A DNA stretch of 64,000 nucleotides from JANXQG01 sp963804375 (GCA_963804375.1 CAWDQE010000015.1:248001-312000), one strand, 5' to 3'. Shown: positions 47,238 to 55,247, counted from the stretch's first letter. Numbers and translations: made by a program. Notes: generated by a model from the letters alone, not told the origin.

Positions 47238-47558
47238 ATGGACGCGGGGATCATCGAATACTTTACCGCTATTGCTGAGGGGCAACCCGGCATGCCGAAT
47301 TGGCATGACTGGCTGTTGCAGCACGACGAAGAACTGCGTCAGGAGTTCCCTCGTACTCGCTACCTGAGACTGAAGTTCCATCCCCTGAAGGAAATTGAGG
47401 CGCTGCTGGGCGAACAAGGAGTGCGTTATACGCCGTCCGCTGAGTACGCCTGGCTTGATGGCATCCCAGGCCGGTGCCGATACTGTGGCGCAGAGACTAG
47501 GAGTCTTGGCGGCGGTGGCGCGGAATGTCCGCACGGCTGTTTTCGTTTGATAACGTAA
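47238..47558 (+). CDS. Hypothetical protein with zinc-ribbon-like end
   Basis: 106 residues. CRYCGAETRS and CPHGCF near the C-terminus form a CX2C...CX3C pair. The N-terminus is helical (MDAGIIEYFTAIAEGQPGMP). Lies between two attC sites. Confidence 0.6.
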   Translation: MDAGIIEYFTAIAEGQPGMPNWHDWLLQHDEELRQEFPRTRYLRLKFHPLKEIEALLGEQGVRYTPSAEYAWLDGIPGRCRYCGAETRSLGGGGAECPHGCFRLIT

Positions 47559-47561
47559 TGT

Positions 47562-47630
47562 GACCAACACGGCGTGCCCGCTGCGCCGCTTCGCGGACGC
47601 TGCGCGTCGGGCACGCCTCCCGTTGGCCGT
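47562..47630 (+). other. attC site, short form
   Basis: CCAAC (47564-47568), ACG, GCGTGCCCG; then CGGGCACGC, CTC, CCGTTGG (47620-47626). The 9-bp inner boxes are perfectly complementary, with a further hairpin in the centre (GCGCCGCTTCGCGGACGC). Confidence 0.8.
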
Positions 47631-47663
47631 GCGGGAAAATCCATCGAACCTGGAGGAAAGGCA

Positions 47664-48563
47664 ATGAACACATGCAAGTGCTGGGCGGCAGTGTTGTTCG
47701 CGATCCTGCTGCTGCCGAGTGTTGCGGCAAGTGATACTCCGGCGGTGCAAGCCTGGAACAAGGGTGTTTCATGTCTTGTAGAAAATGACTACGATGCTGC
47801 CATCGAAGCCTTTTCCGGGGCCATCCGGCTAGACCCGAAGTATGCCGACGCGTATAAGAGTCGGGGCAGGGCTTACGCGATGAAGGGCGATTACGACAAG
47901 GCTATCACCGACTTCACTGATGCGATCCGGCTCCACCCGGACGACGCCTTGGCGTATTGTGGCCGGGCCTATATCTACATGCAGAAAGGCGATATTGACA
48001 AGGAGGTTGCCGACTATACGGAGGCCATTCGGCTGTGCCCGAAATATGCCGAAGCGTACAACAACCGGGCTGTTGCCTATGGGCGTAAGGGTGAACACGA
48101 CAAGGCAATTGCGGACTATACCGAGAACATTCGACTAAACTCGAACCACGTCGAAGCGTATTACAGCCGAGGCATCGCTTACGGGCATAAGGGTGAACAC
48201 AACAAAGCGATTGCGGACTTTGACAAGGTCATCCGGCTGGACCCGAAGTTCGTTTTCGCGTATTACAGTCGTGGCGTCGCCTACGAGAAGAAGGGTGACC
48301 ACGACAAGGCCATTGCCGATTTCACCAAGGCCCTCCACCTGGACCCGGAGTTCGTTTTCGCGTATTACAGTCGTGGCAACGTCTTCCGGCTCAAGGGCGA
48401 ATACGACAAGGCGATTGCGGACGACACAGAGGCCATCCGAATCAACCCGGAATTCACCGAGGCGTATAACAACCGTGGCCTCGCCTACGAGAAGAAGGGC
48501 GACAAGGCGAAAGCGGAAGAGGATTTCGCACAGGTCAAGAAGCTCGGGAATAAGACAGAATAG
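47664..48563 (+). CDS. Secreted TPR protein
   Basis: 299 residues. Signal peptide MNTCKCWAAVLFAILLLPSV (cleaved near AAS), then about eight 34-residue TPRs, e.g. YKSRGRAYAMKGDYDKAITD, YNNRAVAYGRKGEHDKAIAD. Repeats at 48238-48300 and 48340-48400 are almost identical at the base level, showing recent expansion. GGAGGAAAG ribosome site. Confidence 0.82.
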   Translation: MNTCKCWAAVLFAILLLPSVAASDTPAVQAWNKGVSCLVENDYDAAIEAFSGAIRLDPKYADAYKSRGRAYAMKGDYDKAITDFTDAIRLHPDDALAYCGRAYIYMQKGDIDKEVADYTEAIRLCPKYAEAYNNRAVAYGRKGEHDKAIADYTENIRLNSNHVEAYYSRGIAYGHKGEHNKAIADFDKVIRLDPKFVFAYYSRGVAYEKKGDHDKAIADFTKALHLDPEFVFAYYSRGNVFRLKGEYDKAIADDTEAIRINPEFTEAYNNRGLAYEKKGDKAKAEEDFAQVKKLGNKTE

Positions 48564-48570
48564 AATATGA

Positions 48571-48642
48571 CCGCCAGCAGGAGCGTTCCCGCAGAGCCGC
48601 TGCGCGGCCTGCTACGCTGTCGGGAACGCCCACCGTTGGCGG
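48571..48642 (+). other. attC site, short form
   Basis: CCGCCAGC in place of CCGCCAAC, box GCGTTCCCG (48583-48591), box CGGGAACGC (48621-48629), CCA, CCGTTGGCGG. Inner boxes perfectly complementary. Confidence 0.72.
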
Positions 48643-48658
48643 CGACGGGCGACAAGAC

Positions 48659-49168
48659 ATGAGCGAATCAGAATCTCCACCCGCTGTCTCGAAGCCCGAG
48701 CACCGCCGGTTCCAATTCAGTCTGCGAACACTGCTGTTGTTTGTGACGATTTGCGCGATCCCATGTAGTTGGCTTGCCGTCCGGAGAAAGAACGAAGAAC
48801 GGGAAAGGGCGGTCGTCGAGAGATTTCGATCATTAGGCGGAAGATCTGACATCGATTACGATCTGTTCGGAAATATCATTGAACTGGATTTCTCTAAGAA
48901 TAGAAGGGTCACGGACCGTGAATTGGAGCACCTCAAGGGATTGAGCCAACTTCGACGCTTGTATCTATTCAGGACTTCGATCACGGATGCTGGTCTGGAA
49001 GACCTCAAGGGGTTAGGCCAACTGCGAGTAATAGAACTTTTGGACACGAACGTCACGGATGCTGGAGTGAAGAGACTCCAGCAGGCATTACCGACCTGCG
49101 TAATTGATTGGTGCCCGCCAACAAAGGACGAGCGGCAAAGTCCGGCTGCGCCGGATCAACCTCGTTGA
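48659..49168 (+). CDS. Short membrane-anchored LRR protein, attC-encoded tail
   Basis: 169 residues. FQFSLRTLLLFVTICAIPCS head motif without the two preceding membrane segments, a connector, two to three LRRs (LRRLYLFRTSITDAGLEDLK) and tail GVKRLQQALPTCVIDW. The last residues (RQSPAAPDQPR) are encoded within the attC at 49115-49190. Confidence 0.75.
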   Translation: MSESESPPAVSKPEHRRFQFSLRTLLLFVTICAIPCSWLAVRRKNEERERAVVERFRSLGGRSDIDYDLFGNIIELDFSKNRRVTDRELEHLKGLSQLRRLYLFRTSITDAGLEDLKGLGQLRVIELLDTNVTDAGVKRLQQALPTCVIDWCPPTKDERQSPAAPDQPR

Positions 49169-49190
49169 CCGCTGTCCTATCCGTTGGCGG
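49115..49190 (+). other. attC site with extrahelical base
   Basis: CCGCCAAC (49115-49122), AAA, GGACGAGCGG; then CCGCTGTCC (49169-49177), TAT, CCGTTGGCGG (49181-49190). The left inner box has one extra G relative to the right (GGAC-G-AGCGG), the kind of extrahelical base that directs strand choice in attC recombination. Confidence 0.82.
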
Positions 49191-49205
49191 AGACGGGCAG
49201 AAGCC

Positions 49206-49594
49206 ATGACCACACCGGAAATTCAACCTGCTGCTCAGAGGCCCAAACTCGGGTCGTATCAGTACAGCCTACGGTCGCTGCTCATTGCAGTGAGCGCGTT
49301 TTCTGTACTCGTGGCTGCCAACACGCGGCGCTCTGCGCCATCGTTCTCGGCCATATTGAAGGTGAGAATGCGGATGGGTTCCTTATTTTCGGCTGTGAGT
49401 ATGGGTGGCCGTGGGCCTACAGAACTGAAGCGAGCAAGAACGATATCGTTTCCGAGAGCGTTTTCGACAACTTCTTCGACGATTTTTATTGGTGGGGTCT
49501 CACTGGCGACATTTTCGTCGGCATAACGATTGTCGGAGCAACAGTTGTCATCCTGGAATCAGTTCTTACGTTACCTGGAATACTGCGCCGCTGA
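49206..49594 (+). CDS. Small membrane protein, frameshifted
   Basis: Frame 1: MTTPEIQPAAQRPKLGSYQY, SLRSLLIAVSAFSVLVAANT (shared SLRSLL head motif). Frame 2 continues LCAIVLGHIEGENADGFLIF, GCEYGWPWAYRTE and a second membrane segment (IFVGITIVGATVVILESVLT). Break near 49320-49345. No function assigned. Confidence 0.55.
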
Positions 49595-49604
49595 CGCTCC
49601 GAAG

Positions 49605-49743
49605 CCGCCAACCAGCCACGGCCGCAAAGTCGCTGCGCGACCGTCGCTTGCTGGTGCGGGCCGTGGGACGCTGGTAGAATTGATGGGAGTTCAAACCGAA
49701 TAAAGTCGGAGGCTGCGGCGTCGGCCATGGCCTCCGTTGGCCG
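49605..49743 (+). other. attC site, long form
   Basis: CCGCCAAC, CAG, CCACGGCCG; then CGGCCATGG (49722-49730, one mismatch), CCT, CCGTTGGCCG. Internal CGCTTGCTGGTGCGGG and TAGAAT as in the 47082 site. Confidence 0.75.
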
Positions 49744-49801
49744 AACCTACTCGGTTTATCCCATAACTGATTATCCGCGGTCGAGAAGGAAGTTCGGCTC
49801 A

Positions 49802-50053
49802 GTGTTGGCATACACCATAACCCCACTGGATTTGTTTGTCGTCGGCCTGATTGCCGTCCTGCTCTTCGCCAACCGCCTGCCAGCCCTGATGCGGTCCTTG
49901 GATCGCAGCTTGACCAAGTCGAAAGAGAAGGTTACCACAAAAAAGGACGATAGAGACGACCCGCCAACCGCGAGCGGAATTTTCGCCCGAATCAAGCCCC
50001 GCCCATCCGGTGGAACAACGGCCCGAGAGCCTGAACGGCATCAAGAAGAGTAG
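49802..50053 (+). CDS. TatA/Hcf106-like protein
   Basis: 83 residues from GTG 49802. Membrane helix ITPLDLFVVGLIAVLLFANR followed by LPALMRSLDRSLTKSKEK, matching the FG.KLPE..RSLG...KEFK pattern of TatA/B proteins (FG replaced by FA). The open frame starts at 49727 but that would overlap the attC. Whether it works in Tat export is uncertain. Confidence 0.55.
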   Translation: MLAYTITPLDLFVVGLIAVLLFANRLPALMRSLDRSLTKSKEKVTTKKDDRDDPPTASGIFARIKPRPSGGTTAREPERHQEE

Positions 50054-50125
50054 TTGCTCGTCGGCCTTGACCAACCCGCCAAGGTCGCGATGACAATCGT
50101 GTGCGAATCACGCCGGGTAAGGTCG

Positions 50126-50257
50126 GGCCAACACGGCACGGCGGCAGCGCAAGTCGCCGCCTGGTGGTGCTGGCCGCAGGAGCATGATAAGCTGATTGGA
50201 GATTCAACCCGATTCACAGAGGCAAAGTGCGGCGACCGCCGTGCAGCCCGTTGGACG
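50126..50257 (+). other. attC site, long form
   Basis: CCAAC (50128-50132), ACG, GCACGGCGG; then CCGCCGTGC (50236-50244), AGC, CCGTTGGAC, with GTTGGAC fitting GTTRRRY. Inner 9-bp boxes are perfectly complementary. Confidence 0.78.
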
Positions 50258-50263
50258 GTCAAG

Positions 50264-50575
50264 ATGAATGAAACCATCAAGGCAAGAGTCGGCGACCTAA
50301 ACGCCATTGGTGCTTGGATTCGAGGCGTTGATTCGTGTGACCGCGCCTGCGAGCAGTGCGGGCATCCTTGGCAAGAGCATCATCTCTGCGCGACATCCCG
50401 GCCGCCAATCGAAGGATGGATTGAGTGCCCCGAAGATGGCTGCGAGTGTTACCAGACGTGGAGCGTTGCGCCTGATACCGCTGCCGAGTTGAAGAAACAT
50501 TACGTTCAAGAAACTTCCAACACCGGCCAGCCGCAAAGTCCGCCTTCGGCGGATCAACCTGCGGCTGACGAGTAG
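50264..50575 (+). CDS. Cys-rich cassette protein, attC-encoded tail
   Basis: 103 residues. CDRACEQCGHPWQEHHLC and CPEDGCECY suggest a zinc-binding module. The end QPQSPPSADQPAADE is encoded in the following attC. ATG lies 6 bases after the previous attC. Confidence 0.6.
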   Translation: MNETIKARVGDLNAIGAWIRGVDSCDRACEQCGHPWQEHHLCATSRPPIEGWIECPEDGCECYQTWSVAPDTAAELKKHYVQETSNTGQPQSPPSADQPAADE

Positions 50576-50591
50576 GCCGTACCGTTGGCGG
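50517..50591 (+). other. attC site
   Basis: CCAAC (50517-50521), ACC, GGCCAGCCGC; then GCGGCT, a bulge, GGCC, GTA and CCGTTGGCGG. Centre AAAGTCCGCCTTCGGCGGAT. Confidence 0.65.
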
Positions 50592-50618
50592 CGGCAGCTT
50601 GCTGCGAAGGGCTTTTAG

Positions 50619-51077
50619 ATGGAATCAGAGACACCGTTCGATGAAAGGACACCGCAGCAGAGAGCGGTGGACGAACGACTGAGAAGGGTGAAAGAGGCTC
50701 GGGAACTGCATGCTCGTGGCGTCATTTCCGAGGCCGAAATGGGGAGCATGCTCCTTCAGGTCAATCTCGAACGCATTCTAATCTTGCATACTCGTGGGAT
50801 TATTCGCGAGGGCGAGATGACGAACTCACTGATCGATAGTCTCCTTTCGACCGAGCCGCTAGGCCCCGAAGCAATCGCGGTCTTCCTCAGAACCGTCCCC
50901 GCGAAGGTGCAGGAGGCCCTCAAGGCTGGGTTGGCGCGCGGTCCACGTACGGAAGCGGAGTGGGATGAAATGCGCGTTGTCCGTTTCGGGGCGACGGAGG
51001 AGGGCCTCAAACATGCACGATCGCTAACGCGCAGAAACATTGAATCGCTCCGGCAGCATTTTGGTTTGAATCCGTAA
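50619..51077 (+). CDS. Hypothetical helical cassette protein
   Basis: 152 residues, highly charged helices (MESETPFDERTPQQRAVDER). No domain recognised. Flanked by attC sites. Confidence 0.6.
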   Translation: MESETPFDERTPQQRAVDERLRRVKEARELHARGVISEAEMGSMLLQVNLERILILHTRGIIREGEMTNSLIDSLLSTEPLGPEAIAVFLRTVPAKVQEALKAGLARGPRTEAEWDEMRVVRFGATEEGLKHARSLTRRNIESLRQHFGLNP

Positions 51078-51080
51078 ACG

Positions 51081-51213
51081 CCGCCAACAACCCGCAGCCG
51101 CAGAACGGGTCGCCGCCTGGTGGTGCGGGAAGTGGGAAAGTGGTAAACTGATTGGCAGCCCGAGCCGTGTCCTGCCGGGAAGGTGCGGCGACGGCTGCGG
51201 GCACCGTTGGACC
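51081..51213 (+). other. attC site, long form
   Basis: CCGCCAAC (51081-51088), spacer, CCCGCAGCCG; then CGGCTGCGGG (51192-51201), CA, CCGTTGGAC. Ten-bp inner boxes perfectly complementary. Internal GCCGCCTGGTGGTGCGGG and TAAACT. Confidence 0.8.
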
Positions 51214-51237
51214 CGGATACCGAATGTCCCTTGATGT

Positions 51238-51639
51238 ATGTCGTTTATCCATTACCAAGTGGTCGGGTATTTTGATCCGCGAGACCCGATTATCTTCGGG
51301 TATCCGTCCTACCCAAAGCCTGTGCGCCCAGTTGACCCAGATGCCGTGAGCCGAGTGATTGCGTCGCTGCCCCCTGGCCTGGAGAAGGCGATATCTGTCA
51401 CAGAACGGGGATATGTCTACTGCGAGTCTACTGCGGCACCGCGTGACTTGCTCCCGGTGTTTCATGAGTTGGTCAACCAACTCGCAGATCAAATCGGGGG
51501 TGTTGTGATGGGACAGTATTTTGAAATTCAGTACCCAGAGACTGCTAAGGCTGAGTATGAAGCCAGTCTGGAGGACCTGAAACGACGGTGGACCGAATAC
51601 CAGCATCAGCATCCTCATGACCGTCGTCCTTCGGGCTGA
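51238..51639 (+). CDS. Hypothetical cassette protein
   Basis: 133 residues (MSFIHYQVVGYFDPRDPIIF), alpha/beta, soluble. No family recognised. Last complete cassette of the array. Confidence 0.58.
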   Translation: MSFIHYQVVGYFDPRDPIIFGYPSYPKPVRPVDPDAVSRVIASLPPGLEKAISVTERGYVYCESTAAPRDLLPVFHELVNQLADQIGGVVMGQYFEIQYPETAKAEYEASLEDLKRRWTEYQHQHPHDRRPSG

Positions 51640-51658
51640 TGGTGACTGGCCAAACGGT

Positions 51659-51675
51659 CCAACACGGCACGGCGG
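51659..51675 (+). other. Half attC site at the array end
   Basis: CCAAC, ACG, GCACGGCGG, identical to the left half of the site at 50126, but no complementary right half follows. The array is probably truncated here by deletion. Confidence 0.55.
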
Positions 51676-51778
51676 CAGCAATTGGGGTCAGACTTACGCT
51701 CTGTGCTTTGTAACTCTGGCGCCGGCCGCAATCCCGCGGACGTTCCAAGGGCCAATCACTGAGACGCGCCTGGAAGGC

Positions 51779-51943
51779 TTAAGGATGAAGGTTCGGATTG
51801 TCCACGACTAACCCCTCGCATACCGCTGCGGCATTCAGATCGCTATCCGCCGAGCCAAACACGATTGGGGCAAGCCCGCTACCCACACACAAGCGGTTCA
51901 CCTGAGATCCGGCGGACAACTGAACGAGGAAATAGTCGGCCAT
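51779..51943 (-). pseudogene. Internally deleted PIN-domain (VapC) toxin remnant
   Basis: 54 codons starting MADYFLVQLSAG directly after the antitoxin stop and ending FGSADSDLNAAAVCEGLVVD, NPNLHP. The beginning fits the MxxYFLDSSALV start of PIN toxins and the end fits their S.D..LN.AA..EGL..ENP..HP terminus, but the central 90 or so residues with the acidic active site are gone. Confidence 0.6.
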
Positions 51944-52207
51944 TTAGCGGCGTTCCTCGATAATCGTTTCGGAGACCGGTTTGCCCTGCGCCTGAATCAG
52001 ACGCCGCAAGCTGTCATCGGCACGACGCGCGGGCTTGATTCGCTTGACGATGCCCGTCGCTACCAACGCTTGATGGAATGCCTCCCGCGCCTGAGTTTTT
52101 TCTTGGGGAGCCAACCGCTCTTGAACCGCCTGGTCGAGTTGACGCAGTTCATCGACCTCCAAGGTCGATAGCTGGCCGAGGATTTGGTAAAGGATTGCTT
52201 GTGCCAC
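51944..52207 (-). CDS. VapB-like antitoxin
   Basis: 87 residues from GTG 52207, which has AAAGGA 8 bases upstream; the frame itself opens at 52336. VVAQAILYQILGQLSTLEVD at the start and LVATGIVKRIKPARR...KPVSETIIEERR at the end resemble antitoxins found before PIN toxins in Planctomycetes and cyanobacteria. Its stop is adjacent to the ATG of the PIN remnant. Confidence 0.6.
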   Translation of the reverse strand: MAQAILYQILGQLSTLEVDELRQLDQAVQERLAPQEKTQAREAFHQALVATGIVKRIKPARRADDSLRRLIQAQGKPVSETIIEERR

Positions 52208-52441
52208 GACGTTCCGTCCTTTGCTCTGCGATGCTTCGAGATCATGGTATCCAGAAACCTGGCGGAATACAACCCGTTGGCTTTCAAAGTCATGTCCCGG
52301 GATGGTGCGGGGAATTCTCAAGTGCATACTGGCCATGAAGTGACGACGAACTGCGGACCTCGGGATTACACTGCTCGCGCGCTAAGATTGACGGAGGCCA
52401 CGGATTACCGTTGACTTGTGTGCAATTGCGAGTTATCTCCC

Positions 52442-54064
52442 CTACGGCAACTGCCGTCCGTAAAACTTGCTCAGCATTCGCAGGCGGTGAACTAGCGCCG
52501 ACACGATCACCCCCAAGACCACCAGGAACACGGCAAACAGGATATGCCGGGCGAAGGACTTGTCGAAATGGTCCTGCAGGCCCGTTCGCCTGCAATAGAA
52601 ATCGATGACCAGAACGCCGTAGGAAACCAGCGACAGCGCTGTCATGAAGCTGACGAAGCGGACGTGGTACCATAGGCCCGATCCGGCGATCAAGAGGGGA
52701 TAGCCGACCACCAAGGCACTGGCGGCGCCGTCGGCCACGAACAGCAACACGATCAACAGCAGCAGCGAGTCGAGCGTGCCCCAGACAAAACGGGCAGGCA
52801 ATGCCAGCCGCTGATGATCGACAAACTGCTGACAGACGATGGCGGTCAAGGCCATGGCGGCGGCGAGGATCGTGATCTTCAGGTGGAAAGGCCAATCGAC
52901 CCCGCCGTAATGGTAATTGCCGACCTCGACCAGGTAGAAAACGCCCAGGGCCCCCAGGCGGACGGCCAAGGCCGGCTGGCGGCGGGTCCACTGCGTCAAC
53001 CGCTCGATCAAGTTCGGCGGCCGTACGGAAAGCGGCTCGTGCTGGGCAAATCGATCCAGGTCGTCGGCCAGCGCCGCGGCCGACGGATAGCGATCGGCCG
53101 GCGACTTGGCCAGACATTTCAGGCAGATCAACTCCAGCCCGTGGGGCACCCGCGGATTGACCTGCCGCGGATAGCGGGGTTCCCGCCCGAGAATGTCCAA
53201 GATCGTGTCCAAGGGATTCTCGCGGCGAAAGGGCGGCTCGCCGGTGAGCAATTCATAAAGGATCGCCCCCAGGCTGTAGATGTCGGCCGCGGGGCCGACC
53301 TCGGAACTGTGGCCCGAGGCCTGCTCGGGGGCCATGTAGCTGGGCGTGCCGGCGATCACGCCCGTGGCCGTCGCATCGGAGCCGGGCACGAAAACCTTGG
53401 CCAGGCCGAAGTCGGTCACGTAGGGCTGGTCGTCGCGGTCCAGGAGGATGTTCGACGGCTTCAAGTCGCGATGCACGACCCCCTGGGCGTGCAGATGGTC
53501 GACCGCCCGCGCGACGAGGCTCAGCAGCCGTACGACCGCGTCGAAAGACAGCCTCTGCCGTGCGATGCGTTCGGCCAGGCTTGGGCCTTCGATGTATTCC
53601 AGCGTGAAGTAGTGCTGGCCGTGCTGCTGACCAACATCGTAGATCTGCGTGATGTTGGAATGCCGCAAACGGGCGGCGGCCCAGGCCTCGACCTGGAAGC
53701 GGCGGATGTGTTCCGGCGACGCCAGGTGCGTGGCCAGGATCATCTTGATGGCCACGACGCGGTCGAGGCCCTTTTGCCGCGCCTTGTAAACCACACCCAT
53801 GGCGCCGCGGCCGATTTCCTCCAAGAGCTCATAGGGCCCGAAGTCGCAGGGGAGAGTATGGTTCTCAAAGAGCAGCGCCTCCAGGTCGGGATCGGTGTTC
53901 TCCACCGGCACCAGACCATTCAGGGCTTCGAGACATTTCAGCGATCCCTCCAGCTCCGGGTGTTCGCGGAGCAGGGCCTCTCGGTCCGGCCGCTTGCCGG
54001 CCTGGAGTTTCGAAAGATAATCGTCTAGGATTTCGGGGAATTGAGTATCGTCGGGAGTGATCAT
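52442..54064 (-). CDS. Membrane Ser/Thr protein kinase
   Basis: 540 residues. Kinase domain residues ~77-345: GRGAMGVV (85-92), K107, HRDLKPSN (198-205), DFG (218-220), APE. C-terminal third has six membrane segments (GVFYLVEVGNYHYG, LLLLIVLLFVADGAASALVV), an unusual polytopic tail. ATG 54064 overlaps the stop of the upstream membrane protein (ATGA). Typical planctomycete ECF-sigma-linked kinase. Confidence 0.9.
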   Translation of the reverse strand: MITPDDTQFPEILDDYLSKLQAGKRPDREALLREHPELEGSLKCLEALNGLVPVENTDPDLEALLFENHTLPCDFGPYELLEEIGRGAMGVVYKARQKGLDRVVAIKMILATHLASPEHIRRFQVEAWAAARLRHSNITQIYDVGQQHGQHYFTLEYIEGPSLAERIARQRLSFDAVVRLLSLVARAVDHLHAQGVVHRDLKPSNILLDRDDQPYVTDFGLAKVFVPGSDATATGVIAGTPSYMAPEQASGHSSEVGPAADIYSLGAILYELLTGEPPFRRENPLDTILDILGREPRYPRQVNPRVPHGLELICLKCLAKSPADRYPSAAALADDLDRFAQHEPLSVRPPNLIERLTQWTRRQPALAVRLGALGVFYLVEVGNYHYGGVDWPFHLKITILAAAMALTAIVCQQFVDHQRLALPARFVWGTLDSLLLLIVLLFVADGAASALVVGYPLLIAGSGLWYHVRFVSFMTALSLVSYGVLVIDFYCRRTGLQDHFDKSFARHILFAVFLVVLGVIVSALVHRLRMLSKFYGRQLP

Positions 54065-54585
54065 TTCGGCAGTCTTTGACGGAGGAAATAGACGCTCGGT
54101 CCCAAATAGAGTGCGATGAGAAGAAATATCCAAAGTCCTTCCTGAATGGTGAATTGCAGCCGTTGCTTCTCGGTCGATCGCGGGACCATTCGCCCGACAA
54201 CACTTCCAGCAAACCCACAGAGTCCGCCAAGTGAGCTGGCCGCAATCAGCAAGGCCAGTCCGTCGAGTGCAGCTTTATCCAGGCGCGGGTTGTCTCCCCA
54301 CCATTGCGTTACCCATAGACCTGAGGCCAAGAAAGGAAGGTAAAAGAGGAAAACCATCGTGAACGGCAGAACTCCCAGCAATAAGGCCCTCAGCGGATGG
54401 GCTGATTTGGCCCCGATGCTTCCTGAAGCGCATCCGAGCAGAATCAACAAACCGCAGAAAGTGAATGCGAGATGAGCATGTTTTAAGAAAATGAACGGCG
54501 CGACGCAGATCAAGACCACCGCAGCGCCGACCAGGCCACCATTCAAGTCTCGTTCCGCCTCCCCAAGATTATTCTCCTTGCGCAT
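54061..54585 (-). CDS. Polytopic membrane protein in the sigma/kinase operon
   Basis: 174 residues with about five membrane segments (GLVGAAVVLICVAPFIFL, LRALLLGVLPFTMVFLFYL). No motif. Between the sigma factor gene (11-bp gap) and the kinase (overlap), so probably part of the same signalling unit. Confidence 0.75.
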   Translation of the reverse strand: MRKENNLGEAERDLNGGLVGAAVVLICVAPFIFLKHAHLAFTFCGLLILLGCASGSIGAKSAHPLRALLLGVLPFTMVFLFYLPFLASGLWVTQWWGDNPRLDKAALDGLALLIAASSLGGLCGFAGSVVGRMVPRSTEKQRLQFTIQEGLWIFLLIALYLGPSVYFLRQRLPK

Positions 54586-54596
54586 CCCGGTGTCCC

Positions 54597-55235
54597 TCAG
54601 CTCTTACCTTGCTCAGCGTTATCCTTTGCCTCCATCGTCTCTTGCAGCTTCTTGATCGCCCGCATCCAGAGCATCTGCACGGCAGGGCGGGAACGCTCCA
54701 TGCGCTCGGCAACTTCGTTGAACGGCAGCCGCTGCAGGTTCCGCAGCACGATGACCTCCTGATAGTCGGCCGGCAACTGGGCCAAGGATGCGGCCAGACG
54801 CAGCTCCTCATCGATTTGCAAGAATTCCTGGCTGGGGGTCAGGCAGGGAGCCGCCGGTTCGGCCGCGCCGAAGGCGTGCGTGGAGTCCTGCGGCGACCGG
54901 ATCGGCACTTCCCGCCGCGCCTGCCGCTTGGCCGTGCCGCGGTAGCGCCGTACGAAATCGGCCATGTTGTGGGCCAGGATCCGCTTCAGCCAGGCCAGCC
55001 ACTCGTGCTCGCTATTGCCGCCGAAGCGCTCGAAATCGCGGAAGGCCTCCAGCATCGTTTCCTGCACCAGGTCGGAGGCATCGACCTTCGCCCGCAGCCA
55101 GGTCTCGACCTGGGCGCGAGCAACGATCTCCAGGTAACTGCGGCAGAGCGCGAACAGTTGGTCGCGGCATGCGGCATCGCCTTGCCGGGCCTGAGCGATG
55201 AGTGCCGAAACGTTGGGGAATGCGGAGTCAGCCAT
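54597..55235 (-). CDS. ECF-like RNA polymerase sigma factor
   Basis: 212 residues. Region 2 (VDASDLVQETMLEAFRDFER, WLAWLKRILAHNMADFVRRY) and region 4 (LPADYQEVIVLRNLQRLPFN, VAERMERSRPAVQMLWMRAI) are clear. Belongs to the planctomycete ECF groups genetically linked to Ser/Thr kinases; activity is likely controlled by phosphorylation. ATG 55235 (MADSAFPNVS) chosen over 55280. Confidence 0.92.
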   Translation of the reverse strand: MADSAFPNVSALIAQARQGDAACRDQLFALCRSYLEIVARAQVETWLRAKVDASDLVQETMLEAFRDFERFGGNSEHEWLAWLKRILAHNMADFVRRYRGTAKRQARREVPIRSPQDSTHAFGAAEPAAPCLTPSQEFLQIDEELRLAASLAQLPADYQEVIVLRNLQRLPFNEVAERMERSRPAVQMLWMRAIKKLQETMEAKDNAEQGKS

Positions 55236-55247
55236 AAGACTGCAGTT

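Noticed and set aside
46401..51675. CRISPR-like interpretation of the regularly spaced hairpins
   Set aside because: Elements are 65-145 bp, differ in sequence, and are separated by coding sequences of variable length; they fit attC sites instead.
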